Part shown: positions 61,988 through 64,000 of the stretch, piece by piece
Position numbering within the stretch: position 1 is the first letter of the stretch
Layout of the letters: every line of letters begins with the position of its first letter
Source of the DNA: QHXQ01 sp045807745
Lineage (GTDB): Bacteria > Acidobacteriota > Blastocatellia > Pyrinomonadales > Pyrinomonadaceae
Length of the DNA stretch: 64,000 bases
Direction of reading: 5' to 3'
Assembly (NCBI GenBank): GCA_045807745.1
Contig: JBJMGT010000043.1
Coordinates: forward strand, 62,001-126,000
Notes under the pieces: generated by a model
The model's database searches: none
The model's input: only the letters and a program-made list of their open reading frames with translations
Told to the model about the DNA's origin: nothing
Position numbers and translations under genes: made by a program

Positions 61988-62731
61988 ATGAACAAGGGGA
62001 TGATGTGGATCGCTCTATGCGCTGTGGTCGGCTTGGGGCTGCTGTTAGTTGGCCTCGCGCCCGCGCAGGAGCAGAACATGAACGGGAACATGAACTCAAA
62101 CATGAACTCGAACATGAAAAGTTCAAAGAGTAAGCACGACAACAAGAACACGGCGGGCAACATGAACTCGAACATGTCCGATGGGCAGGGCAACGCGAAC
62201 ACGTCGGGCATGAATCACGACATGGCGAAGTCGTCTGACATGAAATTCATGACGACGGCGGCGCAGGGCGGCATGGCGGAAGTGGCCTTGGCTCGCTACG
62301 CCGTCGATCACGCGGCAAGCGACTCGGTCAAGCAGTACGCGCAGCACATGATCGACGATCACACGAAAGCCAACGACGAGTTGATGCAGGTGGCCACGAC
62401 GAAGGGCCTCACGCTGCCCACCGCGCCCGACCCGAAGCATCAAGCGCTGATGGACAAGCTGATGAAGCTCTCCGGCGCGGACTTCGACCGGGAGTACATC
62501 AAAAATGCGGGCGTCAAAGATCACGAGAAGATGGAGAAGCTGTTCATGGCCGAGAGCAGCAAGGGGCAAGACGCCGATGCCAAAGCCTTCGCCGCCAAGA
62601 CGCTGCCCACCGTGCAGATGCATCTATCGATGGCGCGCGACCTGTCGACCAGCATGATGAACACGAAGAAGAGCACAAATGCGAACGCGAACATGAGCAC
62701 GAACGCGAACGCGAATAACTCAAACAGGTAA
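61988..62731 (+). CDS. Exported DUF4142 protein with Asn/Met-rich N-terminus
   Basis: 247 aa with a signal peptide (about 1-25). Next comes a repetitive NMNSNMNS-type stretch (about 27-70), then the DUF4142 four-helix domain (about 78-215, FMTTAAQGGMAEVALARYAV, MIDDHTKANDELMQVA). Histidines and acidic residues suggest a ferritin-like fold; family function unknown, linked to envelope stress. ATG 61988 has GGGAGGGAG upstream. The tail again is Asn-rich. Confidence 0.92.
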   Translation: MNKGMMWIALCAVVGLGLLLVGLAPAQEQNMNGNMNSNMNSNMKSSKSKHDNKNTAGNMNSNMSDGQGNANTSGMNHDMAKSSDMKFMTTAAQGGMAEVALARYAVDHAASDSVKQYAQHMIDDHTKANDELMQVATTKGLTLPTAPDPKHQALMDKLMKLSGADFDREYIKNAGVKDHEKMEKLFMAESSKGQDADAKAFAAKTLPTVQMHLSMARDLSTSMMNTKKSTNANANMSTNANANNSNR

Positions 62732-62785
62732 CGCGCAATCGAACACTGACGGGCGCGTTAAATTTTTGTGCGCCACGTGAGCGCA

Positions 62786-62819
62786 GGGAGACGGCCTACG
62801 ACGGTCGCCTCCCTTTTTT
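62786..62819 (+). terminator. Rho-independent terminator
   Basis: Arms GGGAGACGGCC and GGTCGCCTCCC (two imperfect pairs, 6-nt loop) followed by six T, 55 bp after the DUF4142 gene. Confidence 0.85.
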
Positions 62820-62897
62820 CGTGTCCCAGCGCCAGCCGGTTGCCCGCGCGCGCGCCGCTCGGTTAACATCGAACGGTTCTAGCTAAGGAGCAGTTTT

Positions 62898-63320
62898 ATG
62901 TCTGTTACGCAAGCGCCCCCGGTCAATCAACAGGGCTTGGATCTCCGCCCGACGCCGCGCGCGGAGATGCAGCTCTACCCGCTCGACACGTTCCCCTACG
63001 AATACGTCGGGCGCGCGATCACCATCAGCTTCGAGATGCCGGAGTTTACCGCCATCTGCCCCTTCTCCAACTTTCCGGATTTTGCCGTCATCAAGCTGGC
63101 TTACGTGCCGAACGAGCGCTGCGTCGAGTTGAAGAGTCTGAAGCTCTACATCAACTCGTTCCGCGAAGTAAAAATCTTCCACGAGCACGTCATCAACGTT
63201 ATCCTCGAAGACTTCGTGCAAGCGTGCGACCCCTTGAGCGTCGAACTGGAAGGCGACTTCCACGTGCGCGGCAACATCAAGACGGTCGTGCGCGCGAGCT
63301 ATAAGAAAGATAGTCAGTAG
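62898..63320 (+). CDS. queF: NADPH-dependent 7-cyano-7-deazaguanine reductase QueF
   Basis: QueF reduces preQ0 to preQ1 in queuosine synthesis. This 140 aa, type I (unimodular) enzyme has the covalent Cys C54 in FTAICPFSNFPDF, the D61 that follows, the QueF motif ELKSLKLYINSFR (77-89) and HEHVINVI. The start ATG 62898 has AAGGAG upstream. No other queuosine gene is adjacent and I see no preQ1 riboswitch. Confidence 0.96.
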   Translation: MSVTQAPPVNQQGLDLRPTPRAEMQLYPLDTFPYEYVGRAITISFEMPEFTAICPFSNFPDFAVIKLAYVPNERCVELKSLKLYINSFREVKIFHEHVINVILEDFVQACDPLSVELEGDFHVRGNIKTVVRASYKKDSQ

Positions 63321-63430
63321 TCCGTCGTCAGTTGTCCGTTGTTTTCGTTATGACAGGTGTCAAGCTTAACTTTGACGATCTACTTACGCGCGCAAAAACA
63401 ACGGACAACGGACTACTGACAACGGACAAT
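63314..63430. repeat. Phrase-like inverted repeat (GTCCGTTGT words)
   Basis: Left CAGTAGTCCGTCGTCAGTTG and GTCCGTTGTTTT face right ACAACGGACAACGGACTACT, then GACAACGGACAAT. It overlaps the end of queF and reaches the start of the small membrane protein. Confidence 0.7.
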
Positions 63431-63435
63431 GCTTT

Positions 63436-63648
63436 ATGAGTCTGATCGCTATCCCCATCGTGTTCGTTGTGCTTGCCATCATCCTGTTGCTGGCGTGGCG
63501 GACGATTCGATTTTTTATCAAGCTGGCGCTGGTCGGTGCGTTGCTGTTGGCGTTGCTCGTGGGCTTGGGTTTGTGGCGCTGGCAGTCGAGCACAAACGCG
63601 CCGCGCAATGAGCGCCAGCCGAACGCCCCCGCGCGCCGCAATCGTTAA
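63436..63648 (+). CDS. Small two-helix membrane protein
   Basis: 70 aa: two hydrophobic helices (about 4-21 and 27-47) separated by a basic turn (WRTIRFFIK) and a basic/Asn-rich tail (NAPRNERQPNAPARRNR). No family recognised. The ATG lies directly after the inverted repeat, with no clear ribosome site, so expression is uncertain. Confidence 0.65.
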   Translation: MSLIAIPIVFVVLAIILLLAWRTIRFFIKLALVGALLLALLVGLGLWRWQSSTNAPRNERQPNAPARRNR

Positions 63649-63685
63649 CAGCCGCGCACACTCATCGGGTTCATACAACAAACAC

Positions 63686-64000
63686 ATGGGGGAGACAGAC
63701 ACCGACGCCGCCGAACAGTTTGATGCGCGGGTGAGTCAGCAACCGCTCGACGAGCGCAGTCGGACGCTGTGGCAGCGTTACCGGCGGCTGCCGCGCAACG
63801 TCTTCGCGCTCAGTCTGGTCAGTCTGCTCAACGACGCGTCGAGCGAGATCATCTATCCGCTCCTGCCGCTCTTTCTCGCGGGCGCGCTCAATGCTAGTCC
63901 ACGCGTGATCGGGTTAATTGAGGGCGGGGCCGAATCGGTCTCAAGTCTATTAAAACTCTTCGCCGGTTATGTGAGCGACCGGGCGGGACGGCGCAAGCAG
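63686..64000 (+). CDS. MFS transporter, cut by window edge
   Basis: The first 105 codons are visible, from ATG 63686. After a charged N-terminus come a first TM segment (VFALSLVSLLNDASSEIIYP) and a second (RVIGLIEGGAESVSSLLKLF), then the GYVSDRAGRRKQ loop, which is MFS motif A. The LNDASSEIIYPLLPLFL start is typical of a large family of uncharacterised MFS permeases. The substrate is unknown and the gene runs off the window. Confidence 0.88.
   Translation, partial: MGETDTDAAEQFDARVSQQPLDERSRTLWQRYRRLPRNVFALSLVSLLNDASSEIIYPLLPLFLAGALNASPRVIGLIEGGAESVSSLLKLFAGYVSDRAGRRKQ

Noticed and set aside
62820..62897. preQ1 riboswitch before queF
   Set aside because: The hairpin there has a T-run and belongs to the upstream gene; no preQ1 aptamer pattern with A-rich tail seen.

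Overview
The window reads as chromosome of a high-GC, diderm (LPS-making) bacterium, most likely an Acidobacteriota of the Blastocatellia type. This is inferred from family content: an acidobacterial VWFA-related protein, paired secreted DUF4214/Calx-beta proteins, a CHAT-TPR protein, the lipid A and KDO genes lpxC and kdsD, and many intergenic palindromic repeats. No rRNA gene is present, so the lineage is not proven.

Layout. 1-4 kb: lprI-like fragment, then the proteostasis operon tig-clpP-clpX and tRNA-Leu(TAG). 4-14 kb: a sugar mutarotase-like gene, two large exported proteins sharing Calx-beta and DUF4214 modules, and a WG-repeat protein. 14-19 kb: a divergent organoarsenical detoxification cluster (arsI-arsN2 against arsN1-arsR) and a molybdate importer (modABC). 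19-33 kb: CHAT-TPR protein, SurA-like/DsbA fusion, BON protein, a broken sialidase-like gene, BtpA-like protein, amidohydrolase and M20 peptidase. 33-41 kb is the accessory heart: an IS110-type element, an AT-rich island with a SIR2-like protein whose C-terminus carries primase-like motifs, a tRNA-Lys(CTT) split in its anticodon loop by a group I intron, peptidase and hemerythrin genes, and a free-standing I-Ssp6803I-like homing endonuclease gene that runs antisense into tRNA-Arg(CCG). 41-51 kb: kdsD, lpxC, polA, a sensor kinase, a lone cas6 and a dense repeat region that includes ten exactly 21-bp-spaced units. 52-64 kb: regulators, an ECF sigma/anti-sigma cluster with secreted partners, nadK, ridA, an amino acid/dicarboxylate symporter, rhomboid, a DUF4142 protein, queF and the start of an MFS transporter.

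The most unusual items are the group I intron in tRNA-Lys(CTT), the SIR2/primase-like protein next to it, the homing endonuclease joined to a second tRNA, the orphan cas6, and the helically phased 21-bp array. Several intergenic repeat families (GGGAGCGCGGGC hairpins, CCCGTAGGGACG elements, phrase-like direct/inverted repeats) sit at gene 3' ends. Boundaries, starts and family names were assigned by reading; no database search was run.
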